A program made the position numbers and the translations under genes. This document shows, piece after piece, positions 1-7,183 of a stretch of DNA of 7,250 nt. The first letter of the stretch is position 1. Every line of letters begins with the position of its first letter. Source of the stretch: an uncultured Ruminococcus sp. (GTDB lineage Bacteria; Bacillota; Clostridia; Oscillospirales; Acutalibacteraceae); NCBI GenBank assembly GCA_946055445.1, contig CAMGGF010000060.1, positions 1 to 7,250 of the forward strand, written 5' to 3'. The notes below the pieces were generated by a model, which was not told the origin of the DNA, made no database searches, and saw only the letters and a program-made list of their open reading frames with translations.

Positions 1-1
1 A

Positions 2-43
2 GATGCATCGTGGGTAAAACTCGATGATTTTGGAGGTTTTTAA
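2..43 (+). CDS. rimP: Probable 3' end of rimP (ribosome maturation factor), partial
   Basis: An open frame enters from the left edge and reads DASWVKLDDFGGF before a TAA at 41-43, four bases before the nusA start. RimP is a 30S assembly factor normally encoded directly upstream of nusA in Firmicutes. Its C-terminal tail often ends in a short stretch of alternating hydrophobic and acidic residues like this one. Only 13 codons are visible, so the call rests mainly on position, frame and spacing. The nusA Shine-Dalgarno lies inside these last codons, as expected for a tightly packed operon. The competing frame stops at 25-27 and looks less like a RimP tail. Confidence 0.5.
   Translation, partial: DASWVKLDDFGGF
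32..36 (+). promoter_or_regulatory. Ribosome binding site of nusA
   Basis: GGAGG lies 11 bases before the ATG at 48. It decides the nusA start: the in-frame ATG at 24 lies upstream of this site and has no comparable purine tract, and starting there would add eight residues absent from the usual NusA N-terminus. Confidence 0.75.
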
Positions 44-47
44 AAAA

Positions 48-1097
48 ATGAACAAAGAATTTTTTGAGGCAGTCAAAGCGTTGGAAAAGGAAAAAGGCGT
101 TCCTGCGGAATACCTGTATGAAAAAATCAAAGCGGCGATTGTGGTCGCCGTGAAAAAGGATTACAACGGCAAGGATGTTATCTCCTGCGAAATCAACCCC
201 GAAAAGAACGAGATGTTTGTGTACTTGCACAAAACCGTAGTCGATACCGTAGAAGATGCAGACTGCGAAATCTCCGTGGAAGATGCCGCGCAGTATAAAG
301 CGGACGCCGCTGTGGGCGACGAAATCTGCATTTCGCTCGGCACAAAGGATTTCGGCAGAATTGCCGCGCAGACCGCAAAGCATGTTATCCGTCAGGGAAT
401 TCGTGATGCGGAACGCGGGCAGATTATGATGGAATTCCAGTCCAAACAGCAGGAATTGGTGACGGCAAAAGTCGAGCGCATCGACCCCGTCACAGGCAAT
501 GTCACCTTGGAAATCGGCAAGGCGGACGCCATTTTGCCGAAAGCCGAGCAAGTCCCCGGTGAAGAATTTACCGAGGGCGAACTGATTAAAGTGTTTATTG
601 TGGATGTCCGCGATACCGAAAAAGGCCCGAAAGCGATGATTTCGCGTACACACCCCGGCCTTGTCAAACGCTTGTTTGAAACCGAAGTGCCCGAAATTTA
701 TGACGGTACCGTGACGATTGACGCGGTTTCGCGTGAAGCGGGTGCCAGAACCAAAATTGCCGTACACAGCAAAGAGGAAGAAGTCGACGCTGTCGGCGCT
801 TGCATCGGTCCGCGCGGTGCGCGTGTCAACAAAATCGTGGATGTGCTCGGCGGCGAAAAAATCGATATTGTGGTTTACAGCGACAAGCCCGAAGAATTTA
901 TTGCCGCGGCGCTTGCACCTGCCAATGTTTTAAAGGTGGAAATCGTAGACGAGCAGGCAAAATCCTGCCAGGTTACCGTGCCGGATAATCAACTTTCGCT
1001 TGCCATCGGCAACAAGGGGCAAAATGCCCGTCTGGCGGCGCGCCTGACCGGCTGGAAAATCGACATCAAACCCGAAAGCGGGTTTTATGAAGGGTAA
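48..1097 (+). CDS. nusA: Transcription termination/antitermination protein NusA
   Basis: NusA binds RNA polymerase and nascent RNA and modulates pausing, intrinsic termination and antitermination in the cytoplasm. The 349-residue product shows the family domain order. The N-terminal RNAP-binding domain (about 1-125) includes the GRIAAQTAKHVIRQGIRDAER stretch near 103-123 typical of the family. An S1 domain (about 135-199) is followed by SRTHPGLVKRLF at 199-210 and VPEIYDGTV at 214-222. The KH1 domain carries GACIGPRGARV (250-260; GPRG loop 254-257). The KH2 domain carries DNQLSLAIGNKGQNARLAARLTGWKIDI around 313-340 (GNKG loop 321-324). The protein stops just after KH2. The acidic C-terminal repeats of E. 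coli NusA are missing, as is usual in Firmicutes. The start at 48 is chosen from the GGAGG at 32-36. A 38-base gap separates it from rnpM. Confidence 0.98.
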   Translation: MNKEFFEAVKALEKEKGVPAEYLYEKIKAAIVVAVKKDYNGKDVISCEINPEKNEMFVYLHKTVVDTVEDADCEISVEDAAQYKADAAVGDEICISLGTKDFGRIAAQTAKHVIRQGIRDAERGQIMMEFQSKQQELVTAKVERIDPVTGNVTLEIGKADAILPKAEQVPGEEFTEGELIKVFIVDVRDTEKGPKAMISRTHPGLVKRLFETEVPEIYDGTVTIDAVSREAGARTKIAVHSKEEEVDAVGACIGPRGARVNKIVDVLGGEKIDIVVYSDKPEEFIAAALAPANVLKVEIVDEQAKSCQVTVPDNQLSLAIGNKGQNARLAARLTGWKIDIKPESGFYEG

Positions 1098-1135
1098 CAA
1101 ACATATCGAAAAACCGCAAAAGGGAGAGGAACCGT

Positions 1136-1408
1136 ATGAAGCAAAGAAAAATCCCGCAGCGCACCTGTAACGGATGCGGTACGCAAAAACCGAAACAGGA
1201 ACTTGTGCGCGTGGTGCGTTCTCCCGAAGGGGAGGTAAGCCTCGATTTAACCGGTAAGAAGCCGGGGCGCGGCGCTTATATTTGCCGCGACATCGAGTGC
1301 CTTCGCAAAGCGCAGAAAACCAAACGCCTTGCGCGCGTGTTGGAATGCGAAATCCCCGAAGCGGTTTATGCCGAAATGGAGGAAGCACTGCAAAATGACG
1401 GACAGTAA
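1136..1408 (+). CDS. rnpM: RNase P modulator RnpM (YlxR family, DUF448)
   Basis: This small basic 90-residue protein has the complete YlxR signature. It starts with RKIPQRTCNGCG (4-15), followed by the ELVRVVRSPEGEVSLDLTGK strand region (22-41) and the GRGAYIC motif (44-50). Four cysteines (C11, C14, C50, C55) sit in two pairs. YlxR proteins are nucleic-acid binding. The Bacillus subtilis member was named RnpM because it binds RNase P RNA and modulates its activity; whether that holds here is inferred from family. A strong purine-rich Shine-Dalgarno (1121-1129) precedes the ATG. The last 14 bases overlap ylxQ in another frame, so the two are probably translationally coupled. Confidence 0.95.
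   Translation: MKQRKIPQRTCNGCGTQKPKQELVRVVRSPEGEVSLDLTGKKPGRGAYICRDIECLRKAQKTKRLARVLECEIPEAVYAEMEEALQNDGQ
1378..1382 (+). promoter_or_regulatory. Ribosome binding site of ylxQ, inside rnpM
   Basis: GGAGG within the 3' coding region of rnpM, 12 bases before the ATG at 1395. It supports that start over the in-frame ATG at 1329, which would add 22 residues with no family similarity. Confidence 0.6.
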
Positions 1409-1712
1409 GCAAAACGGGCTGTTAGGGCTTGCACGGCGCGCGGGGAAAGTAAGCCTCGGGCACGATGCCGCGCTCACTGCCGTGAAACAGCATTCGGCGT
1501 GTCTTTGCCTTGTTGCATCGGACGCCTCCGAGAGGCTCTGCACGGAATTTGCAAGGGCAGTGCAAGCCTTCGGCGGGAATATCCCGCTTATAAAATCCGA
1601 TTACACGATGGCGCAGTTCGGGCAGGTTTTGGGGACAAAAACCACGGCAGTACTCACTGTGGATGACCAAGGCTTTGCCGCAAGAATTGCAGAACTTATC
1701 GGGAGGGAATGA
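1395..1712 (+). CDS. rplGA: YlxQ/RplGA, L7Ae-family RNA-binding protein
   Basis: A 105-residue protein of the L7Ae/L30e/S12e/Gadd45 fold. It shows the family N-terminus GLLGLARRAGKVSLGHDAAL (8-27), the strand and loop LCLVASDASER (37-47), and the C-terminal AVLTVDDQGFAARIAELI (85-102). The B. subtilis homologue YlxQ is known to bind kink-turn RNA; its cellular role is still poorly defined. It is non-essential and is not a standard component of the 70S ribosome. The start at 1395 overlaps the end of rnpM by 14 bases. The stop at 1710-1712 overlaps the purine-rich region feeding infB, leaving only four bases before the infB ATG. The alternative start at 1329 is rejected for lack of homology in the extension. 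Confidence 0.93.
   Translation: MTDSKQNGLLGLARRAGKVSLGHDAALTAVKQHSACLCLVASDASERLCTEFARAVQAFGGNIPLIKSDYTMAQFGQVLGTKTTAVLTVDDQGFAARIAELIGRE
1701..1707 (+). promoter_or_regulatory. Ribosome binding site of infB
   Basis: GGGAGGG, nine bases before the ATG at 1717, located in the last codons of ylxQ. It fixes the infB start: the frame stays open upstream to an ATG at 1663, but those 18 residues overlap ylxQ and do not belong to IF2. Confidence 0.8.
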
Positions 1713-1716
1713 GTTT

Positions 1717-4068
1717 ATGACGAAAAAATACAAACTCCATGAAGCCGCAAAGGATTTCGGTTTGCCCGCCAAAAAATTGACGGACATTCTCTCAAAATAC
1801 TTTGAAGGCGAAAAGAAATCGCAAACTGCGTTGGAAGAAAAAGAACTGGATGTTCTGTTTGATATTTTGACCGCCGAAACCGCGGTGGAAAGTTTAGACA
1901 GTTATTTTGCAATGCAAAAAGCCTCTGCGCCGAAAGCGCCCAAGGCGGAAAAGAAAGCGGAGCCCGCGCAAGGCAAGGCGACGGGCAAAAAAACACAGCC
2001 TGCCGCAGATGCGCCCGCCGCAGCCGCGCCTGCTTCGGAAAAACCGAAAAAGGAAAAGGACAAAGACCGTCCGATGCAGTCGCGCACCAAAGGTGCCGTG
2101 CGGCATATTGATACGCGCGCGGGGAATGTGGAACTGGACAAATACAACGAGCGCTATGAAAATATTGCACCTGTCAGCGACCGTGCGAATGACAATACCG
2201 TGCGGAAGCAGAAGTTAAAACAGAAATCCCAACAGTACAGAAAACAGGGTATGCGTTCCAGAAAACGCGAAACCGAAAAAGAGCGTATGGCGCGTATTGC
2301 CGCCGAGCGCGCAAAGAAACAAATTAAAATCACCGTGCCCGAGGAAATCACCGTCGGGGAATTGGCGGCACTTTTGAAAATGACTGCCGCAGAAGTGATT
2401 AAAAAATTGTTCGCTTTGGGGCAGATGGCAACCGTCAACGAAGTGATTGACTACGATACTGCTGAAATCGTGGCAACCGAACTCGGCGCAAAAGTCGAAA
2501 AAGAGGTTGTTGTGACCATTGAAGAACGCATTATCGACGATACTGAGGACGCCGAGGAAGATTTGCAACCGCGTGACCCTGTTGTAGTGGTTATGGGCCA
2601 TGTTGACCACGGTAAAACTTCGATTTTGGACGCCATTCGGAACACGGCGGTCACGGCGACCGAAGCGGGCGGCATTACCCAGCACATCGGCGCATACCGT
2701 GTGGACTTGGACGGGCAGAAAATCACGTTTTTGGATACCCCCGGCCACGCGGCGTTCACTTCGATGCGTGCGCGCGGCGCACAGGCAACGGATATTGCCG
2801 TTTTGGTTGTGGCGGCGGACGACGGCATTATGCCGCAGACCGTTGAGGCAATCAACCACGCCAAAGCCGCAGGCGTCAGCATCATTGTTGCCATCAATAA
2901 AATGGATAAACCCGGCGTTACGACCGACAAAATTATGCAGCAACTCACCGAATACGAACTCATTCCCGAGGAATGGGGCGGCGATGTGATTTGCGTGCCC
3001 GTTTCGGCAAAAACGCATATGAACATTGACAAATTGCTCGAATCCATTTTGTTGGTTGCGGAGATGAAAGAACTCAAAGCCAATCCCAACCGCGCAGGTA
3101 AGGGTATTGTTATCGAAGCGCGCCTCGACAAGGGCAGAGGTCCCGTGGCAACGCTTTTGGTGCAGAACGGTACCTTAAATGCGGGCGATACGATTGTGGC
3201 GGGTATGTCCGTCGGCCGTGTCCGCGTGATGACCAATGACCGCGGCCAGCGCGTAGAGCACGCAGGTCCCGCCGTGCCGGTGGAAATTACCGGTCTTGTG
3301 GATGTGCCGCAGGCGGGCGATACTTTTGACGCGGTTTCCGATGAACGCTTGGCGCGTGAATTGGTCGAGCAGAGAAAACGCGAAGCCAAAGAAGAGGAAT
3401 TCAACCAATTCCATAAAGTCACGCTTGACAACCTGTTTGCATCTATCAACCAAGGCGAAATGAAAGAACTGAACATCATTGTCAAGGCAGATGTGCAGGG
3501 CTCTGTGGAGGCTGTGCGCCAAAACTTGGAAAAATTGTCCAACGAAGAAGTCAAGGTAAAAGTCATCCACGGCGGTGTAGGTGCTGTAAGCGAGTCCGAT
3601 GTGATGCTCGCCAACGCGTCGAACGCGATTATCGTCGGCTTTAATGTGCGCCCCGACCCCGTTGCGGCGGAGGTTGCCGAGCGCGACGGCATTGATATGC
3701 GTATGTACCGCATTATTTATGACTGTATTGAAGAAATCGAAGCGGCAATTAAAGGTATGCTTGCGCCGAAATTCCGCGAGGTCATTTTGGGCAGAATTGA
3801 AGTGCGCAGCGTCTTTAAACTGTCCTCTTCGGGTATGATTGCCGGTTCTTATGTTTTGGACGGCAAAGTCACCCGCAACGCGCAAATTCGCGTGGTGCGT
3901 GACGGCGTGGTCATCGCCGAAGACGCCATTTCTTCTCTCAAACGCTTTAAAGACGATGTCAAAGAGGTTGCACAGGGGTACGAGTGCGGTATCGGCCTTG
4001 AAAAATTCAACGACTTAAAAGAGGGCGATATTTTCGAGGCGTTTATGATGGAAGAATATCAGGATTGA
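1717..4068 (+). CDS. infB: Translation initiation factor IF-2
   Basis: IF2 is the GTPase that places initiator fMet-tRNA on the 30S subunit and promotes 50S joining. The 783-residue product begins with an IF2_N-like helical module (about 1-52). A low-complexity Ala/Lys/Pro linker (about 69-117) and a basic segment rich in Lys/Arg/Gln (about 163-204) follow. A second IF2_N module (205-265) starts ITVPEEITVGELAALLK. The G domain is complete: GHVDHGKT (294-301), switch I GGITQHIGAY (318-327), DTPGH (340-344), NKMDK (394-398) and SAK (430-432). Domain II and the C-terminal domains follow, including GSVEAVRQNL, HGGVGAVSESD and the fMet-tRNA-binding C2 region with ECGIGLEKFNDLKEGD near the end. No key residue is missing. 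A 24-base gap leads to rbfA. ATG codons in the linker region leave shorter isoforms possible but unproven. Confidence 0.99.
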   Translation: MTKKYKLHEAAKDFGLPAKKLTDILSKYFEGEKKSQTALEEKELDVLFDILTAETAVESLDSYFAMQKASAPKAPKAEKKAEPAQGKATGKKTQPAADAPAAAAPASEKPKKEKDKDRPMQSRTKGAVRHIDTRAGNVELDKYNERYENIAPVSDRANDNTVRKQKLKQKSQQYRKQGMRSRKRETEKERMARIAAERAKKQIKITVPEEITVGELAALLKMTAAEVIKKLFALGQMATVNEVIDYDTAEIVATELGAKVEKEVVVTIEERIIDDTEDAEEDLQPRDPVVVVMGHVDHGKTSILDAIRNTAVTATEAGGITQHIGAYRVDLDGQKITFLDTPGHAAFTSMRARGAQATDIAVLVVAADDGIMPQTVEAINHAKAAGVSIIVAINKMDKPGVTTDKIMQQLTEYELIPEEWGGDVICVPVSAKTHMNIDKLLESILLVAEMKELKANPNRAGKGIVIEARLDKGRGPVATLLVQNGTLNAGDTIVAGMSVGRVRVMTNDRGQRVEHAGPAVPVEITGLVDVPQAGDTFDAVSDERLARELVEQRKREAKEEEFNQFHKVTLDNLFASINQGEMKELNIIVKADVQGSVEAVRQNLEKLSNEEVKVKVIHGGVGAVSESDVMLANASNAIIVGFNVRPDPVAAEVAERDGIDMRMYRIIYDCIEEIEAAIKGMLAPKFREVILGRIEVRSVFKLSSSGMIAGSYVLDGKVTRNAQIRVVRDGVVIAEDAISSLKRFKDDVKEVAQGYECGIGLEKFNDLKEGDIFEAFMMEEYQD

Positions 4069-4092
4069 TATATCCTAAAACGAGGTAAAACT

Positions 4093-4449
4093 ATGGCAGG
4101 ATACAGAACGGATCGGGTTGCCGAGGATATCAAACGCGAAATCGTCGCGATGATACGCGAACTCAAAGACCCGCGCGTCAAAGATAAAATGCTTACTGTG
4201 GTGCGCGTAGAGGTCAGTTCCGACCTTTCTTATGCAAAAGTATATGTCAGCGCGCTTGCGGGCTTGGACACCGCAAAAGAAGCGGTGAAAGGGCTCGTCA
4301 GCGCCACGGGGCGTATTCGCCGCGAGGTGGGCGCGCGTTTGCATCTGCGCAAAACACCGGAGTTGAAATTCATTGCAGACAATTCCGTGGAGCACGGTAT
4401 GGAAATTTTCAAAAAACTGGAAGAGGTTTCGGAGGGGCACGATGCGTGA
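4093..4449 (+). CDS. rbfA: 30S ribosome-binding factor RbfA
   Basis: RbfA is a small KH-fold protein that binds immature 30S subunits and assists late 16S rRNA maturation. The 118-residue product has the expected N-terminal helix (RTDRVAEDIKREI, 5-17), DPRVKD (26-31) and the central strand LTVVRVEVSSDLSYAKVYVS (34-53). The helix-kink-helix region SATGRIRREVGARLHLR (70-86) carries the family's A-x-G kink as A71-T72-G73. The C-terminal block KTPELKFIADNSVEHGMEIF spans 87-106. A GAGG seven bases before the ATG serves as Shine-Dalgarno. Its stop overlaps the nrnA start by eight bases, so the two are likely coupled. Confidence 0.97.
   Translation: MAGYRTDRVAEDIKREIVAMIRELKDPRVKDKMLTVVRVEVSSDLSYAKVYVSALAGLDTAKEAVKGLVSATGRIRREVGARLHLRKTPELKFIADNSVEHGMEIFKKLEEVSEGHDA
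4431..4435 (+). promoter_or_regulatory. Ribosome binding site of nrnA, inside rbfA
   Basis: GGAGG with a six-base spacer to the ATG at 4442. It supports this start over the in-frame ATG at 4373, whose 23-residue extension lies wholly within rbfA. Confidence 0.8.
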
Positions 4450-5401
4450 ATATAACGCCGCGCAATGTGCGGCAGATTTAAAAACGCAAAACAATATTTT
4501 GATTTTAACCCACCGCAATCCCGACGGTGACACACTCGGTTGTGCGTTTGCGTTGCTGCGCGCGCTTTTGTCACTCGGGAAAACCGCGCGGGTGGCGTGT
4601 TCCGACGAAATTCCGCAAAAATATGCCTATATGTGGGCGGGGATTTCCGTTTCGGATTTTACACCCGATTTTATAGTCGCGGTGGATATTGCCGATGAAA
4701 AACTGCTCGGCGAGCCGCTGTATGCGCAGTATCACGGTAAGGTAAATCTGTGTATTGACCACCATTTATCGAATACGCGGTATGCCGAAGCGCTGTTTTT
4801 GCGGGAATGTGCGGCGACCTGTGAACTGATTTACGAAGTGCTGGTCGCTTTAAAAGCGGCGTTAACGGCGGGCATTGCCGATTGTCTGTATACGGGGCTT
4901 TCCACCGATACGGGTTGTTTTCGGTATTCCAATACAACACCGCATACTTACAGGCTGGCGGCGGATTTGCTCGAAGCAGGCGCGGACGCGGCGGAGATTA
5001 ACCGCGTGATGTTTGAAACGAAAACCCGCACCTATCTGAAATTGGAAGAATTGGTTTTGAACAATCTGCAAATGTATTTTGACGGAAAATGCGCGGTTGT
5101 GACCGTGACAAAAGAAATGTTCCGACAAAGCGGCTCCAATGAGAGCGAGTGCGACGGCATTGCTTCGCTTTCGCGCCGAATTGAGGGCGTTACGGTCGGC
5201 GTGACTTTGCGTGAACGCGAGGACGGTACATTTAAGGTGTCTTTGCGTACATATGCGCCCGTGGATGCGGCAAAAATCTGCGGCAAAATGGGCGGCGGCG
5301 GGCACGCGCGTGCGGCGGGCTGTGAATTGTCAATCGAACATTTTGAAGCGGAAAAACAGAAACTGCTGGAAATTATCCGTGCAGAACTTGAAAGCATATG
5401 A
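4442..5401 (+). CDS. nrnA: DHH/DHHA1 phosphoesterase, nanoRNase/pAp phosphatase NrnA
   Basis: A 319-residue DHH-DHHA1 protein. Characterised NrnA enzymes degrade 2-5 nt RNA fragments and dephosphorylate 3'-phosphoadenosine 5'-phosphate, standing in for Orn and CysQ in Firmicutes. All metal-binding motifs are visible: THRNPDGD at 23-30 (H24, D28, D30), DIAD at 82-85, the name-giving DHH at 106-108, and GLSTDTGCFRYSN with D156. The C-terminal DHHA1 domain has the substrate-binding GGGGH (284-288) followed by ARAAG. The start follows from the GGAGG at 4431-4435. It overlaps rbfA by eight bases and truB by four (ATGA). Placement between rbfA and truB is typical of Clostridia and Bacilli. Substrate choice between nanoRNA, pAp and cyclic-dinucleotide-derived pApA cannot be read from sequence alone. 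Confidence 0.92.
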   Translation: MREYNAAQCAADLKTQNNILILTHRNPDGDTLGCAFALLRALLSLGKTARVACSDEIPQKYAYMWAGISVSDFTPDFIVAVDIADEKLLGEPLYAQYHGKVNLCIDHHLSNTRYAEALFLRECAATCELIYEVLVALKAALTAGIADCLYTGLSTDTGCFRYSNTTPHTYRLAADLLEAGADAAEINRVMFETKTRTYLKLEELVLNNLQMYFDGKCAVVTVTKEMFRQSGSNESECDGIASLSRRIEGVTVGVTLREREDGTFKVSLRTYAPVDAAKICGKMGGGGHARAAGCELSIEHFEAEKQKLLEIIRAELESI

Positions 5402-6291
5402 CAGGATTTATTTGTATTGACAAACCCCAAAATATGACCTCATTCACGGCGGCAAACCGTGCGCGGGCGATTTTTGGTTGTAAAAAAGCCGGGCACACCG
5501 GCACATTGGACCCGATGGCGACGGGGGTGCTCCCGATTGCGCTGTCGGGTGCAACGCGTTTTATTGAACTTTTACCGACTGCCGAAAAAGGCTATACCGC
5601 CCGTGTGCGGTTGGGGGTGACCACCGATACGCTCGATATAACGGGCACGGTGCTTTCCAGAAGCGCTGTAACGGCAACACCCGCACAAATTGAAGAAGCG
5701 GCGCTTTCCTTTTTAGGGGAAAGTATGCAAACCCCGCCGATGTACTCTGCGCTGTCCAAAGACGGTGTGCGGCTGTATGAATTGGCGCGTCGCGGCGAAA
5801 CGGTCGAGCGTGCACAGCGAAAAATCCGCATATCCGCGCTTACGGTGTCGGATTTTTCGGAAAATGAATTTACGCTTTGTGTGACCTGCTCGGCAGGCAC
5901 GTATATTCGCTCGCTTGCCGACGATATCGGGCGGAAACTCGGTTGCGGCGCAGCGCTTTCTGCTTTGCGGCGCACGGCGGCAAACGGGTTTACTTTAAAG
6001 GATTGTATATCGCTTGACGAATTGGAAGCATTGCGGGATGCAGGCAAGGTACAGGAACACATTTTCCCCGTAGACGCGTGCCTTTCGGCGTATCCGGAAA
6101 TTACGGTTACGGCACCGCAGGCGGTGCTCTTTCAAAACGGTGGGGAACTGTTTTTGAACCGCATCGGAAGTCCCAAAAAGGGGGTTTATCGCATATACGC
6201 GCCCGACAGACGGTTTTTGGGGCTCGGCGAAGTGCCGTCTGCCAAAGATGCCGACGCTCTTGCGGTTAGGAGGGTGTTTGTAGATGGATAA
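5398..6291 (+). CDS. truB: tRNA pseudouridine(55) synthase TruB
   Basis: TruB isomerises U55 in the T-loop of tRNAs to pseudouridine. The 297-residue product starts GFICIDKPQNMTS (3-15). It carries the catalytic motif GHTGTLDPMATGVLP (32-46) with nucleophile Asp38, then KGYTARVRLGVTTDTLDITG (64-83) with active-site Tyr66. Further on are PPMYSALSKDGVRLYELAR (113-131) and GTYIRSLADDIG (167-178) with the conserved Arg171. A C-terminal PUA-like region (about 233-290) completes the protein. Its ATG overlaps the nrnA stop (ATGA), and no good Shine-Dalgarno lies just upstream. Translation therefore probably depends on ribosomes terminating nrnA. It overlaps ribF by eight bases. Confidence 0.97.
   Translation: MTGFICIDKPQNMTSFTAANRARAIFGCKKAGHTGTLDPMATGVLPIALSGATRFIELLPTAEKGYTARVRLGVTTDTLDITGTVLSRSAVTATPAQIEEAALSFLGESMQTPPMYSALSKDGVRLYELARRGETVERAQRKIRISALTVSDFSENEFTLCVTCSAGTYIRSLADDIGRKLGCGAALSALRRTAANGFTLKDCISLDELEALRDAGKVQEHIFPVDACLSAYPEITVTAPQAVLFQNGGELFLNRIGSPKKGVYRIYAPDRRFLGLGEVPSAKDADALAVRRVFVDG
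6268..6274 (+). promoter_or_regulatory. Ribosome binding site of ribF, inside truB
   Basis: AGGAGGG, the strongest Shine-Dalgarno in the window, nine bases before the ATG at 6284. It confirms the short RibF N-terminus and the eight-base overlap with truB. Confidence 0.85.
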
Positions 6292-7171
6292 ACAACGCGC
6301 AATCGCCCTCGGCACCTTTGACGGCTTGCACCGTGGGCATTGGCAGGTGTTAAACGGCGCAAAACAGGGCGATTACACGCCGTCTGCCTTGCTGTTTTCC
6401 GAACACCCCGCGTCCGTGCTCGCAAATGCCGCGCCGCCCGCGCTTTGCACCGCAGAAAAACGCGAAACGCTGTTGCGTGCTGCGGGGATTGCACCTGTAT
6501 ATATTGATTTTCGTGAAATTATGGCACTTTCGCCGCGCGCGTTTTTCGAAGAAATTTTAATGAAACGCTTTTCGGCAGGGCTTGTTTGCTGTGGCGAGAA
6601 TTATACCTTCGGAAAGGGTAAATCGGGCAATCCTGCGGTTTTGAAAGACCTTTGCGACGAATACGGTGTGCGCCTTTGTGTGGCAAAAACCATGGAAGTC
6701 AACGGCGCGCCTGTGTCCTCGACGCGCATTCGCAGGGCGCTTGAATGCGGGTGTGTGGAAACTGCCAACAAAATGCTCGGCAGACCGTTTTCTTACGCAT
6801 TTCCCGTGGCAGAGGGGGACAAACGCGGCAGAAAATTGCACTTCCCGACCGCCAATCAGTTTTTCCCCGACGGCTTTGTGCAACCGAAATACGGCGTGTA
6901 TGCGTCATTTGTCGAACTCGGCGGCAAACGGTATCCTGCCGTGACCAATTTCGGCGCGCGCCCGACCATCGGCACCAACTCTGTCCGCAGTGAAACCTGT
7001 ATACTCGGCTTTTCGGGGGATTTATACGGGCAAAGCCCCGAAATACAATGGCTTTCGTATTTGCGCCCCGAGCAAAAATTTCCGACGCTTTCCGATTTGC
7101 AGGCGGCGATTGCAAAAGACGCCGCACGCGCCGAAGAAATTTTCAAAAACACTATTGCAAACGGGGCATAA
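6284..7171 (+). CDS. ribF: Bifunctional riboflavin kinase / FAD synthetase RibF
   Basis: RibF phosphorylates riboflavin to FMN and adenylylates FMN to FAD. The 295-residue product has both modules. The N-terminal nucleotidyltransferase has GTFDGLHRGH (10-19, HxGH at 16-19), GENYTFGKGKSGN (104-116) and SSTRIR (145-150). The C-terminal riboflavin kinase has GRKLHFPTAN (182-191, with the PTAN nucleotide/Mg site), GVYAS (204-208), NFGARPT (222-228), the ETCILGFSGDLYG segment with likely catalytic Glu237, and LRPEQKF (260-266). The N-terminus lacks the 10-15 residue lead seen in many RibF proteins and begins almost at the first motif strand; the strong site at 6268-6274 supports this. No FMN riboswitch is present, so expression probably follows the operon. 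Confidence 0.96.
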   Translation: MDKQRAIALGTFDGLHRGHWQVLNGAKQGDYTPSALLFSEHPASVLANAAPPALCTAEKRETLLRAAGIAPVYIDFREIMALSPRAFFEEILMKRFSAGLVCCGENYTFGKGKSGNPAVLKDLCDEYGVRLCVAKTMEVNGAPVSSTRIRRALECGCVETANKMLGRPFSYAFPVAEGDKRGRKLHFPTANQFFPDGFVQPKYGVYASFVELGGKRYPAVTNFGARPTIGTNSVRSETCILGFSGDLYGQSPEIQWLSYLRPEQKFPTLSDLQAAIAKDAARAEEIFKNTIANGA

Positions 7172-7183
7172 ACATTGTAAAAT
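7155..7183 (+). promoter_or_regulatory. Candidate sigma-A promoter overlapping the ribF stop
   Basis: TTGCAA at 7155-7160 (4 of 6 to TTGACA), a 17-base spacer, and TAAAAT at 7178-7183 (5 of 6 to TATAAT). The predicted transcript start is near 7190, about 40 bases ahead of the ATG at 7230. There is no extended -10 TG. The fit and the location just before a new, non-overlapping gene make it plausible. AT-rich gaps produce such matches by chance, so it stays tentative. Confidence 0.45.

Noticed and set aside
24..47. Upstream in-frame ATG for nusA
   Set aside because: The GGAGG at 32-36 lies downstream of it and points to 48, and the extra eight residues are absent from NusA proteins.
1098..1135. 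nusA-rnpM gap as a site for a promoter or RNA element
   Set aside because: It is only 38 bases. It holds the rnpM Shine-Dalgarno and no paired -35/-10 or stable hairpin that I could see.
930..1412. A 160-codon - strand frame across the nusA-rnpM junction
   Set aside because: It is antisense to two confident genes, with no family similarity and no ribosome binding site I could support.
2215..3018. A second long - strand frame opposite infB
   Set aside because: Its His/Asn/Phe-rich composition is typical of an antisense shadow, and it overlaps the conserved G domain on the other strand.
2451..3713. A 420-codon open frame on the - strand, opposite infB
   Set aside because: It lies wholly antisense to the unmistakable IF2 coding region. 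Its product is Ser/Thr/Ala-rich with no recognisable domain, as expected from the mirror of a codon-biased gene. I saw no Shine-Dalgarno or promoter support.
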